Of a stretch of 64,000 nt of DNA, positions 34,094-46,872 are shown piece after piece. The notes beneath the pieces were generated by a model. It saw only the letters and a list, made by a program, of their open reading frames with translations. It was not told the DNA's origin and ran no database searches. Made by a program: the position numbers and the translations under genes. The stretch comes from Amoeboaphelidium protococcarum (lineage: Eukaryota; Aphelidiomycota; Aphelidea). The stretch lies in NCBI GenBank assembly GCA_023515745.1, contig JALECJ010000005.1:434001-498000 (forward strand). Reading direction: 5' to 3'. The stretch's first letter is position 1. Every line of letters starts with the position of its first letter.

Positions 34094-36889
34094 ATGTCAA
34101 CAACACGGACGGTGCTCAATACTGCCTATTACTGTTACTCAACGGTGGCTCGTGTCGGTGCTAACACTGCTTTTGCCGTGTGTTAGGCTAAAACAACGTT
34201 TAATAGCATGGTGCAGGTGATTTCTAACAGTGGAGCTATTGCAAGTCAATTTTCGTGGAAAGCTAATCAGCTGACATCTGGAGTCGATAGGCCTTATGGT
34301 ATCGCGTTGGATCAGTCAACTGGTGATATATATGTGACTGGTCAGGTTAGGAATAGTGTTGATGGCTACGTGTATGTGACACGTGTCCTCAATAGTGGCA
34401 CTGTGGTCTGGACAAAAACGTATGGTACATCTGGGTTGGATAACATTGGTTGGCATATATAGTTTTTTCCATCGAAGAATCTTGTTACTGTTACTGGTTA
34501 AACTAGAAATGATCCTCTAAGTACTTTTGGTGGTATAGATGGTCAGGTTATGTCTATTAACGCCACTGATGGCACTCTGTTAAATCGCATAATAATTGAT
34601 GTTGGTACTGATGATATTATTCGATCCTCAGTGAATTTTGATGATCGTACTCTTGTTGTGGCTGGCAGTGTCTTGTAATCTGGGTCGCGCAAAGGATTTA
34701 TAGCTAGTTATGATGTGTCACCTTCTGGTGTGTTCACATTCAAATGGTAATAAATTCTATTTACTGGCGTCTTGACCGAGTTTAACACTGTGAAATTTTA
34801 CCGTGGCTACTTGCATGCTGGCGGGACTTGGAATGGTGATTACAATTATGGTTCGGTAGCACAGTCGTCCTCTGGTTTATATAAATCTCTTGTGGTGAAA
34901 TATGGTTTAGATGGCACATTGGATACTTAATTCTTTAAGACTGGGTTTCAGGGTTATGATAGAGCATATGATATTCAAGTCGATATGGCTTCTAATCTTG
35001 TATTGACAGTTGGCACTTCTTAGCCTGAAGGAACTAGCGAATGGCATTATTTTAATAAGCAAGGTCCCTATTTCATTACAGGTTACTCTTCTGCATCGTA
35101 TGGGTTCGTATCTGGAATTAATCTCCCAGCGATATTCACATCATTGACTATGCTCGATGATCGTACTGTTATTGGAGTTGGTGCTAGTAGTTTGCTGCTG
35201 GATGGAAACGCATTTGTACTGGTAAATAATGCATTTACTCTGCCCACTACATCATTGGCTTCATATATGGCGTCGTATCTATTAACCACGACAACAACTA
35301 CTACAACCTCGACAACGACAACAACTACCACGACGACGACCACTACGACGACCACTACAACAACTACTACAACATCCACCACTACTACGACGACTACAAC
35401 CACCACCACTCCGACCACTACTACTACAACAACGACTAGTACGACGACAACGACTATTCCAACCACCACTACAACCAAAACTACTACTACTACTCCGACG
35501 ACGACTACTACCCCAACTACCACCACCACCACCACCACTACGACAACGACAACGATTGCGACAACTAGTACTACATCACCAACGATTACAAGCACTCCTT
35601 TTACTATTACTCCAAATGCCACATCTATTGGTACATCCTCATTGTCATCTGTATTATTGATTGAGTCGTCTTCCACGTTGGCCACTAGTACATACACAAG
35701 CGTAGTATTGAATGGAACAGTCACGTCTGATTCAATGTCTTTCACCATTAGCTCCTCGACTGTACCCACTATTAGCCTTTCAACTACTTCTGGCATTGGA
35801 TTCATAAATTTCTGGGGATCTGGTTTTACTTAGGGCACCTCTTAAGGCGGAGTGTCAAGTACCACCGTTACTCTCGATACATAAGCCAGTTAAAATCAGT
35901 CTCTAAGCATGGTAGGTGCGTACGCGTTAGTCGCCGCGATTGCTCTTATTGCTCTAATAATATTGGGTGCCACATACTTTGTGATGAAGAGGAGAAGGCG
36001 CAAAATGACTAGAAAGGCCAAAGGCTCACCATCCATGTACCACAGTACTACTACTTCCACCTTGACTTATAGCTATACTCACACTAATGCCTACCCTGGT
36101 ACACATATGCAACAGACAACACTTTAAGCGTCTAATATCATTGCCATCCCGGTGTTTATGCAAGCATAATGTGGCGTTGATTTTAGGACCTCTCAGTTAT
36201 TGACCAAAGGTGGTGTTGGCTCTATATACTTTGCCGAAGTGTTGAATCCATCGCTGCAACAGAGAGTTCCAGCTGGTGTTAAACTATTGTTCAAGTAAAT
36301 CGCTCCTAGTACTCGTATGTTGACAGATAACTAGCGCGCCATCTTCCTTTAGGAGTTGAGTATTATGTACAGATTCAGAGATGATCCAAGGTTTGCCTAT
36401 ATCTACGCATATAGTGACGAACCAGCGGGACTGCTATTGCGATTCTATGAACTTGGCTCCATGAGAAATTACATATATGGAGAAAGTAAGATGGCGTCTC
36501 AATATAGATACACAAAGCGGCAGGTGCTATATCTGGTAAAAACTCTTTCGCAGGCTCTCTTTATGATGCATCCAAGTGGAATAGTTCATTTGGATATAAA
36601 ACCTGATAACGCTTTGCTGGACTATGATGCGCAGAGTGGGTTGATATTCTCGGTACTAACTGACTTTGGTTTGTCAAAGATTGTGGATGAGCAGTCACTC
36701 AAAGTCAAAGCTTTCTAAATTGGAATAATAAAGGGCGCGTCTCTCAGTTATGCAGCACCTGAGATTTTGCGATAATTTCGCAATACTGCATCAAATAGCC
36801 AATAAGTCGTGTCATATTTTGCTGCTGATGTTTACGCTGTTGCAGTAGTAATATTGGAGATGTTGAATCGCCGCAAGGTTTGGGTCTGA
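34094..36889 (+). CDS. Receptor-like protein kinase with beta-propeller-type ectodomain
   Basis: 931 aa, single reading frame. The ectodomain (about residues 1-395) shows SBBP/propeller-like repeats: PYGIALDQSTGDIYVTGQV, VWTKTYGTSGLDNIGWHI and similar blades. Next come a Thr-rich mucin-like stalk (about 396-490, long Thr runs with Pro and Ser), a Ser-rich region and one membrane segment (VGAYALVAAIALIALIILGA, about 606-625) followed by a basic stop-transfer KRRRRK. The cytosolic kinase starts near 700: glycine loop KGGVGSIYFAEV, lysine in GVKLLFK, alpha-C Glu in FLQELSIM, HLDIKPDNALL, DFGLSK, then AAPEIL. The kinase stops at a TGA 16 codons after the VYAVAVVILEML helix, so the last subdomains (X-XI) are missing. 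Start at 34094 gives no obvious signal peptide; a missing upstream exon is likely. Confidence 0.75.
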
Positions 36890-37236
36890 TGATTGGTTAT
36901 AAAGTGCGTAGTAATTTAACAAAACGGTGCAACATGGTTTATGTTTTCCAAGTCTCTTACAGTATTGCATACTGTTGACAGGTAATGCAAGAGTAAAGTC
37001 AGTAAGATATGATTAAAAATATTGAATAGTTTAATTTAAGTAATGAAAAAGACTGAGCGTGATCTTGTTTTATTTTCTATCTCATTCACAAGGCAGCTCT
37101 TCTTACTCGATTTGATCCTTGTCGGCTCGCTCAACAGGAAATTTCAATTCTTCAAACACTGCACATAGAAAATCTTTTTAAAGCAATCAATCTATAGATA
37201 ATAGCGCAGTAAATAGTTTTATTGAAAAAGGTCAGA
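36890..37236. other. Downstream of the kinase; no further exon found
   Basis: 347 bp. The region after the kinase TGA is AT-rich. I looked for the missing C-lobe segments (W...P..RP) and found none. It may contain a poly(A) site and the 5' region of the next gene. Confidence 0.35.
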
Positions 37237-38016
37237 ATGATAACTGCAAGTCGAATGCTTATGGCGTCAGTTGGCAGTGTGTCTATGCTTCCTTCTGTTT
37301 AGAGACTTGTGGCGTATTACGGAATCTCAGAGTTGGCGTCAATACCGTCGAGTGGCCCTCATGGCCGATTGCTCAAGGGAGACGTTCTGAAGTGGATAGA
37401 GTAGAATGGATTATAGCGGCGACCTCCACAACATCAGGTAGCTAGTGGTGAGCAGATTGAACTGAGATTACCGCGATCTACATTAACCTCGGCGCTTGCT
37501 GGTGTGACGGATGTTAAAGAGCGACGAGTATTGGCTGAGAAGTTTGTAGCCGATAGAGTTTAATCTACACTGAAGTAGGTACTGGGCTCTAAAGATTTAC
37601 GCGTCAGAATTGAAAAGGCTTTTGGTCCATCAACATTACCATAGAAGTCTAGTCGTAATTCGAAATAAGGTCTGGAGGTTGTAGTTGATCTTGGTCGCTC
37701 GATTAATGACATCGCTCCTATTCCGAAGCCTTTAAAATCGTTGAGTATTAAGGACAATGACGCCCTGATGGATTTTTTATCGGACAAGTCTAATAAGAGA
37801 GCACCATCAATTCAATTGTATCCTTACGTTGAATAAGAGGCTGGCAATGTTAATGAGTTTGATACTCTTGGTCTGATGTCTAATACACCTAGTCTTTACC
37901 GCCCATAAACAACTAAAGCTAGCGAAGATATTCAAATCCAAGTCCAGGTTCCTGGCGCTATTGACGTCAAGTCTAGTACAGTACAAAAGACATTTCTAAA
38001 GAATTTGGTATCATGA
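37237..38016 (+). CDS. Short protein with peripheral-subunit (E3)-binding domain
   Basis: 259 aa. After a presequence-like start (MITASRMLMASVGSVS), residues about 20-55 form an E3-binding domain: PSVQRLVAYYGISELASI, then PSSGPHGRLLKGDVLKWIEQ, matching the V..LA...GID...I.GTGP.GR..K.DV pattern of 2-oxoacid dehydrogenase E2/E3BP. No lipoyl domain is seen upstream and no acyltransferase domain (HHDxxxVDGG, DFG) downstream. The rest is a charged, low-complexity tail. It may be a reduced Pdx1/PDHX-like E3-binding protein that recruits dihydrolipoamide dehydrogenase. This role is inference; the domain is seen. Confidence 0.65.
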
Positions 38017-38122
38017 GAATGAAATAAAGGGGTTAAAGTGCAGTAGCATATAAAAAATTCACTTTTTATTGCTTTCACAACGTTCAATTCCATTTTTAAG
38101 AGTATCTACAACTGTCAATGGA

Positions 38123-39988
<1,866 letters not shown>

Positions 39989-40453
39989 ACTTATATTGTT
40001 TACAATAGCGGTGCAAAGACAATTTGTGATAGGTGAAGTGATAATAAATTCAATTTATAATACACAAAGGGGACATCCGCGTTTTAGTTTAAAAGAGGAG
40101 AAAACACGACTCCAACGTTGTCCAAGAAATGATGAAAATTGACAGACTGCTGTTGAAGCACAGCCGAGAGTGGAAGCGTGGAATTGATCATTGAGGGTAA
40201 AAAAAAAATGAAATAAATAAACAAAAATTGAGACAGTACAAGTAAGTGGAGGGTGATTAGACACTGAAGCATAAGAAAGGGCGTTCTCTACCGAACCAAA
40301 AACGTTCATTTTCAACAGTCGCAAACGATCCTCAAATGATGTCGGCCGACAGAACGCGTCTGTCATAAGTCATCATCATAATAGAACAACAATGATGCAA
40401 TACACACACAAACAAACAAACAACAATCATATTATACATCGATTTATCTATAT
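39989..40453. other. Intergenic between MAGO and PI4K2
   Basis: 465 bp between two leftward genes. A minus-strand frame (40366 down) has a sensible start (MTDAFCRPTSFEDRLRLLKM) followed by a Phe/Thr-rich pyrimidine tract and CTTCAACAG acceptor-like sequence. It could be a 5' exon of PI4K2, but I could not join it. Nothing else is recognised. Confidence 0.3.
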
Positions 40454-40903
40454 TCACACTGGACGGATTTTAAAGTGCAAGCTGATTAGAGACAAAATGA
40501 GACACCGCAAGTCTTGGACCAGATAATAGAATAGACTTAACCCATCAGAGTCTTTGCACGCGTTCACTTCAGTAAGGGAACCAATCTTGGACGTTTGCAA
40601 ATGAATTTTAGTGTCACCATACTCGTAATCAAATTCCTATTTCCCCACTCGGTCTGGCTTGGGCCAATCTTTATCAGTGACGTGATTTTCAACTAATCTT
40701 GACTGCTCAATAATTCTTCTCATTTCATCAATCACAATCTGGCTGATGTAAAACTCCTTCTTGATCATAGAGTCGTTTTTGTAATTGCTGTGATTGGCAT
40801 ATCGAACCAGGCCATTTGATCTCACCTCAAACTCTATAAATTCGTGTCCAAACTTCCCCCTATGCCCCGAGTAGTAATGTAAATAGAAGTTGTCTTTACT
40901 CAT
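40454..40903 (-). CDS. MAGOH: Mago nashi, exon junction complex core
   Basis: 149 aa; animal MAGOH is 146. It binds Y14/RBM8A in the exon junction complex. The sequence starts [20 protein letters not shown] and includes [63 protein letters not shown] and ends [24 protein letters not shown]. The Gln after VGK is TAG at 40637-40639, and Gln is found at this place in animals. Start chosen at the MSKDNFYL Met (40903) because that is where family sequences begin. It is divergent from eS1. Confidence 0.95.
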
Positions 40904-41191
40904 ACAAACATAAACGCACGCGCAATAATACACGAGAATAATTATTATATACGCTTATTGGGTCTTTGTGATGGTACCAATTGACAGCTGTGAGTACCGG
41001 TAGTCTGTATTCTACCCAGTCTATACTGGATGCGCGAGCGTGTAGAACCAAGCAGAGAACGACAAAGCGCGCGCGCCATTTCGGTTAACCTTAGATCGGA
41101 CAGAAAATCAATATTTTTTCGCCAATCACCTCACCAGTTTACCTGACGCGGTCCATTTAATTTCTTTGCATTTAATTAAAGCATACACATC
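40904..41191. promoter_or_regulatory. Divergent promoter region, MAGO and eS1
   Basis: 288 bp. It is less AT-rich than most spacers, with a GCGCGCGCG run near 41067-41076. The eS1 start lies in a TTAATTAAAG context. The spacer serves a housekeeping pair. Confidence 0.35.
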
Positions 41192-41986
41192 ATGGCTGTC
41201 GGTAAGAATAAGCGTTTATCCAAGGGAAAGAAGGGTATTAAGAAGCGTGTCGTTGATCCATTCACTCGTAAGGACTGGTACGATATTAAGGCACCAGTCA
41301 TGTTCGAGAATCGCGACATTGGAAAGACTCTAGTGAACCGCTCGTACGGTCTTAAAAATGCTGATGATTATCTGCGTGGACGTGTGCTGGAGGTCTGCCT
41401 GGCCGATCTTAATAAGGATGAGGCTCAGTCTTTCAGAAAGATCAAGTTGAAGGTTGAGGAGATCTAGACTGCCGGTAATAGTAAAGTTTGTCTGACCAAC
41501 TTCTACGGTCTTGACTTTACCAGCGACAAGATCCGCTCCATGGTCAAGAAGTGGTAGACACTTATCGAGGCTTTCGTCGATGTCAAGACCACCGATGATT
41601 ACCTGTTGCGCGTGTTTGTCATTGGATTCACCAAGAGAAGACCTAACCAGGTGAAGAAGACCACATACGCTCTCTCCAGTCAGGTGCGCGCCATCCGCAA
41701 GAAGATGTTCGACATTGTGAAGAAGGAGGTGTCGACTGTTGACCTGAAGGGCCTCGTCGAGAAGCTGATCCCTGAAGTCATGGGCAAGGAGATTGAGAAG
41801 GCCACTCAGGGTATCTACCCATTGTAGAATGTGTTTGTGAGAAAGGTGAAGATCTTGAAGGCACCAAAGTATGAGCTCGGCAAGCTGTTGGAGCTCCACG
41901 GTGAGAGCGGCTCATCTGGCGCCACTGGTGAAGACAAGGGTGTCAGAGTTGGTGAATTCAAAGAGAAAGTCTACGAAAACATTTGA
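41192..41986 (+). CDS. RPS3A: 40S ribosomal protein eS1 (S3a)
   Basis: 264 aa, the length of the human protein. Near-continuous identity in wording: [93 protein letters not shown] and [14 protein letters not shown]. The Gln in YPLQNVFVRKV is TAG at 41825-41827. Third codon positions are more G/C-ending than in neighbours, as expected for a highly expressed gene. TAG is used for Gln at 3 places, none TAA. Confidence 0.97.
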
Positions 41987-42526
41987 GCTATATAGTGACT
42001 TGATAAAAGTAAATTGACGTGATACATATTTCATTCTTTTTTTATTGAGTTTGTTCCCTCAGTGTATCGCTTTACTGTATTTAGTTGACACCATTTAGAG
42101 ACAAGACAAGACAGACAGACAGATGGAAAGATAGAACCTATTTGCAAAGCTTAAACATAGACACTTTAAAATTAGCAATTACCACCAAGCTTCTCTTGTC
42201 ATCTATTTCATCTGTTTGGAAACCAAGCAAACAAAGATTGACTAATTATAAAACTGGCTTGATTCGCCTTATTGATTAACGCTTTGTCGACTGTTTGATC
42301 AATCCCGTCGCTTTCACCTCTCTCGCTTTCTCTCTATTGTCTCATCCACATCTTTGTTCTGTTTCACCTCTACTACTGCAGTAGTGATCATCTGAGTATT
42401 AATAAGTCTTCAGAAGTGAACTCAAAATATCCTTATAACAGCCTGTCAACTAGTACTATTATTTGATAATACCTGTTAATTCATAAAGTCTATCTATTCA
42501 TAAGAAGAAGAATATTAGAATATCGA
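41987..42526. other. Intergenic, RasGAP 5' region
   Basis: 540 bp. It contains the eS1 3' end (poly-T run near 42036) and the promoter of the RasGAP gene with a CT-rich part near 42305-42345 and an AT-rich part before the ATG. No coding or RNA gene recognised. Confidence 0.35.
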
Positions 42527-45500
42527 ATGACTTTGGAATCTTTGGCCAAGTACACTGAAGACAGTATTAACTGTAGTAAAGAGCTGTTGAACTTCTTTAA
42601 GAAGAAGAGTGCTATGGATGCAGAATATGCCAAGGGTCTAGGTAGGATTTGCATCTGTTGTTTGCATACTGATTGTGGAGTTATAATTGTTTTAATAGGT
42701 TTGTTGTAGTTAAATTGTGTTAGACAACTCTGAGCCATTTTCAAAAGAACAAATCTGCTGATAAGTCTCAGGATATGGCTATATTGAAATCGTAAGTTAA
42801 CATTCCATCTAAATTATATCTTATTTATATCTTATGAGTGCTTGATGTAGATCTCTATGGAGTTCATTTAGTAATGTCCTTTAGTGCCTCTATGATTAAG
42901 CCAGTGTAGCGGTAAGTTTCCCATTTCGTAGACGATTTAACTGATCATTGTTTGTGATTATAAATATGATAATTGTGGGTAGAGAAGTGTTTCGATGACT
43001 TTGAGTAATGACGTGGCTGCACCCATTTAGCAGTACATCAGGGAAATGGAAGCAGATAGGAAGGCTGTGATTGATGAGGCTATGAGGTAGTAGCGAGTTT
43101 TGCAAGATATGTTTATAGAATTGAAGAAGGTAAAGTAGAATCAAGAGGATTGCTTATAAGCTAATAATGAGGCGAAGGAAGCACTAACCAAGGCTCAGCG
43201 TACTCCTAATGTTAAAGATAAGGAACTGGAGAAGTTGCAGTAAAAGGTTTTAGTATGCCAGGAGAAGTTGAATATTGCTGACGCCACCTTGCAAGAGCAT
43301 GATGAGAACTGTAAAAATGCTCAACAAATTTATTGGTAGACATCGTTGCCTGCTCTACTTGAGAAATTATACAATAAGGAAGAGGAGCGATGTGCAACTG
43401 TTCATAGTACCCTGAAGAACTGGTGTTTGATGGAGAAATAGTTATTTGAGTTTGAGAATCAGTCTGGAGAGAAGCGATTAGATATCTTGGAGAATACGGA
43501 TCTTAGTGGCGATTTGGAGGAGGTGTTTACGGAGCATATGAACTCTAGCTTTGATCCTACTGATGATAGTAAAACTGGAGCGGGGATTCCTAGCATATCG
43601 GTGCATAGTTTAGTTAATCCAATCAAGTCTGGTCGAATGTTGAAGAAATCGGACGAGAATGACCTGGTGTGGAAGCCGCGTTACTTTGTATTGATGGGCG
43701 ATCGTACAGATCCGACTAATCCTTCGTATCAGCCTACATCAGGTAGATTGTACTATTTTGAGCAGGAGGACTCTACCAAGCCTAAGGGAATTGTTGATCT
43801 CAGTGGAGCAAGTGTTTACTCTGTGGATGATACAATGTCTGGTGGTGAGAAGAAGAATCTATTTCTCATTTCAACATCTCTGACGACTACGGAGAATAAT
43901 CAGCTTGTGATTAAGAAGAAGATTTTGTATCTGTCAGCAGAGCGAGAGGAAGAGAAGGATGAGTGGATGGACTCGCTGAGGGCGTACTCTTTGTGCTGTA
44001 TGCCCGATCTGTCTAGTGCTCTCGCAGAACCAATTTCTCTCAACTTGGATTCTACTGAGGAGGTTGCCGTTAATTTCCCGCGTGCCAGTCCTAAAGAGGT
44101 TCATTACAGAACCATTAGAACTCTGTCCCTGTGGATTATGGAGGTTCGCGATGTTCATGTTCTAGAACCAGCTGCCCGTCCTAGCACTGCTGATGCCGGC
44201 CAAGGTTTGGCACAGGACCAAGGTAATCTGTTTAATGCATTTCAGGGTTAGAAGACGTATAGTACATTCTGTACCGTTTCTGTAAATGAGGCTAGGATTG
44301 CAAAGACTGCCGTCAAATCTGGTACGAATCCATTTTTTGGCGAGGAGTTCTACTTTGATGAACTCGCGGATTGTGAATCTGAAATCTAGATTGAGGTGCA
44401 CAGTAGCGGAAGGAGAAAAAATCTGTCACTTTAGTTGGGATCTCTTAGTGTGAAATTGAGTAGTTTTATTGATGAACAGAATTCTTAAAATCATGTTCAC
44501 AAGAAGTATGAAGCCTGGCTGCCCATCCAAACTGCAACTGTTGATGAATTCGATCAACCTGAGCGTGATGGGAATCCAGCTGTGAGAATCGCTGCTATAG
44601 TGTCTAATGAAAGTATTTTGCCGCTGTATGAGTATCCGTCGTTTGTTAATACCCTTTTTGGTGAGGATTATCGGGTGCTCAAGACTCTGGCAAGATCAGC
44701 TGAGAAGTGTGTATCATTTGCTCGTGACGACTTTGCTCGTAGTCTGGTCAATGTCTTGATTGCCACAGACTCTGATATTGTTGCATTCAGAGCCTTACTA
44801 TCCGTTGATGTTGAAGGCACCGAAGATCCGAATATCATTTTTAGAGGCAATTCCATGGCGACAAAGGTCATTGACTAGTACATGAAGATTGTGTGCGGTG
44901 AGTTTTTGATGAACACTCTCTCAGCGCCTATAAAGCTCGTGTATGAAAAGTCAAGTCGCTAGGAGAGCTGTGAAATTGACCCCACTCGCCTTGAACGTCC
45001 AGACGATGAGCTTATTAAGAAGCACTAGAAGCGTCTGCTGGCATGGGCGCAGATGTTCTGGGATGCCATTTAGAATAGTGTTGAGAAGTGTCCAAAGAAT
45101 ATGCGCGAGACTCTGCAGAGTATCAGAGAAATGGTGGTAGATTCGTTCAGAGGAAGAAAGACAACGAGTGAGAAGGAGATGAATAACCTGAATCAGGTGC
45201 AGTACTCATCAGTGTCTGGCTTCATATTTCTGAGATTCTTTTGTCCGGCCATATTGAATCCGAAGCTTTTCGGGTTATGGCCAGAGATTAGCGATAATCC
45301 TGTTGCATCAAGAAGTCTCACTCTGATTGCTAAAGTGATGTAGAACTTGGCTAATTTGAGCGATTTTAAAGGTAAAGAGCCTCACATGGAGTTCTGCAAT
45401 CCTTGGATCACGTTCAATATTGATGCAATGAAGACTTGTATACTTCATTTCTCTACTGCTCCCGCTAGCGATGCTAATAAAAAGTTTACTGCTGCAGTGC

Positions 45501-46726
45501 CAACAGCTTAGGATGTAGATCTAAGTAGGCAGTTGAATTACTTGTATCTATAGATTATTAATAATCATGATGACCTGGTGACATTGAAGACTGAAGTTGA
45601 AGCCCATAGGAAGCAAGGTACGGAGCTTACTCTTGGCCATCGTGGCCATATTGTACCAGACGACTTGGATAGATTGTTTATGTTTTAAGAGAAATTGGCT
45701 GATATGTATGCGCAGTACCATGCTTCATGGACGTCTAGCAAGAAGTAGATAGAAGACTGTCCTCATATTATTAAGCCTTTTTCCATCATCAATATGAGCA
45801 GTGTTAAAGCGACTAAAACTCCAATCATAGTTGCGGCCTAATCCATGACTCCTGCAGATAAGAAGGCTGCCAAGAAGACTACCACCAACATCAAAAGTAG
45901 AATGATATCGACTCCAACGCTGATATCTAATCCTATAAATGCAGAGCGTGTAGCTCATCTTGGGGATGATGATTAATAGGGTGTGCAGATGATCCAAGTT
46001 GGCGGAATGTCGACCAAGTCTAGTGAGGATTCCAATTTAGCTAAGCTATCTGCAATCAATATAAATGATGGTGGCGCCGGCAGTGCATACTCTTCTTCCA
46101 CTACCTAGAAGGCGAATAAAAGGCTGTCCAGTTTACCTGCTCCAATCATTTCTCTAAATCCACCATCATTTGATGACGCGCCTGCTACCTCTTCGTCTCT
46201 CAGTAGAACTATAGAATTTGAGCTGGATCAGCGTATGAGTAGTCAAGATAAGTTAGAATCTTTGGCCAGAGTTTCTAGTCCAGTGGTACCACCGACTGAT
46301 GTATAAGACGTGCTGTAGATTCCTAATTTAGACGGCGGTAGTGGTGGTGCGTCTGCATCGCAAGATCAAAATCGCCCAAGTGTATCATCTCGCAAGATGG
46401 GTACCACATAGAAATTCATGTCGCGTCTTTTCAGTGGTGGCTCAGTGCGTATTGGAAAGGGAAGCACTGGAATGGATGGCGCGTAAGACGGTGCTGGGGA
46501 CATTAGCGACTTGGCTCTACAAATGGACTCGAATGAAGCTCCATCACCAGAAGCCATGTCTAATATGAAGTCCGGCGGTACATTTAAGCTGGGAACATGG
46601 AAAAAGAATAGTATAAGCGTAGTTGGACCTGACGGATAGAGCGAGGCTAGACGAAAGTTGATGACGGGTACGAATGTCTCAATTTTTACCAACAAGGCTG
46701 GTGGCAGTGAACCTGCGCGAGAATGA
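42527..46726 (+). CDS. F-BAR-PH-C2-RasGAP protein
   Basis: 1333 aa from four exons: 42527-42641, 42710-42791, 42851-42911, 42983-46726. The three introns are 68, 59 and 71 bp, each GT-AG, and all break the F-BAR part. Order: FCH/F-BAR (residues 1-about 290; start MTLESLAKYTEDSINCSKEL, then EYAKGL), a PH-like domain (about 300-420, MLKKSDENDLVWKPRYFVLM), a C2-like domain (about 460-590, WIMEVRDVHVLEP), and RasGAP (about 635-915: FRGNSMATKVIDQYMK with the arginine finger, FIFLRFFCPAILNPKLFGL). The tail is Ser/Asn-rich and ends near a K-rich repeat. It would inactivate Ras at curved membranes. F-BAR plus RasGAP in one chain is rare. Confidence 0.9.
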
Positions 46727-46872
46727 GATTTTCTTTGAGTGAAATTATATTGATGTCGAAGATGAAGATGATGATGAATAGTTGGAAAGAATATGACTGA
46801 ATGTGCGGTGAATAGAATTCTGTTTTTACTTAATAAAAAGTATAATTCATTCCATTCAAAAAAGGCATCCAA
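46727..46872. other. Convergent 3' ends, RasGAP and SLA2
   Basis: 146 bp shared 3' region, with AATAAA-type A/T runs (near 46830). Nothing else. Confidence 0.4.

Noticed and set aside
35083-35805. Long minus-strand open frame of nearly pure Val
   Set aside because: Antisense shadow of the Thr-rich stalk of the receptor-like kinase (ACN repeats read as GTN).
40055-40366. 103-codon minus frame upstream of PI4K2
   Set aside because: Cys/Phe-rich, no recognised domain, and no join to PI4K2 found; kept only as a note in the intergenic entry.
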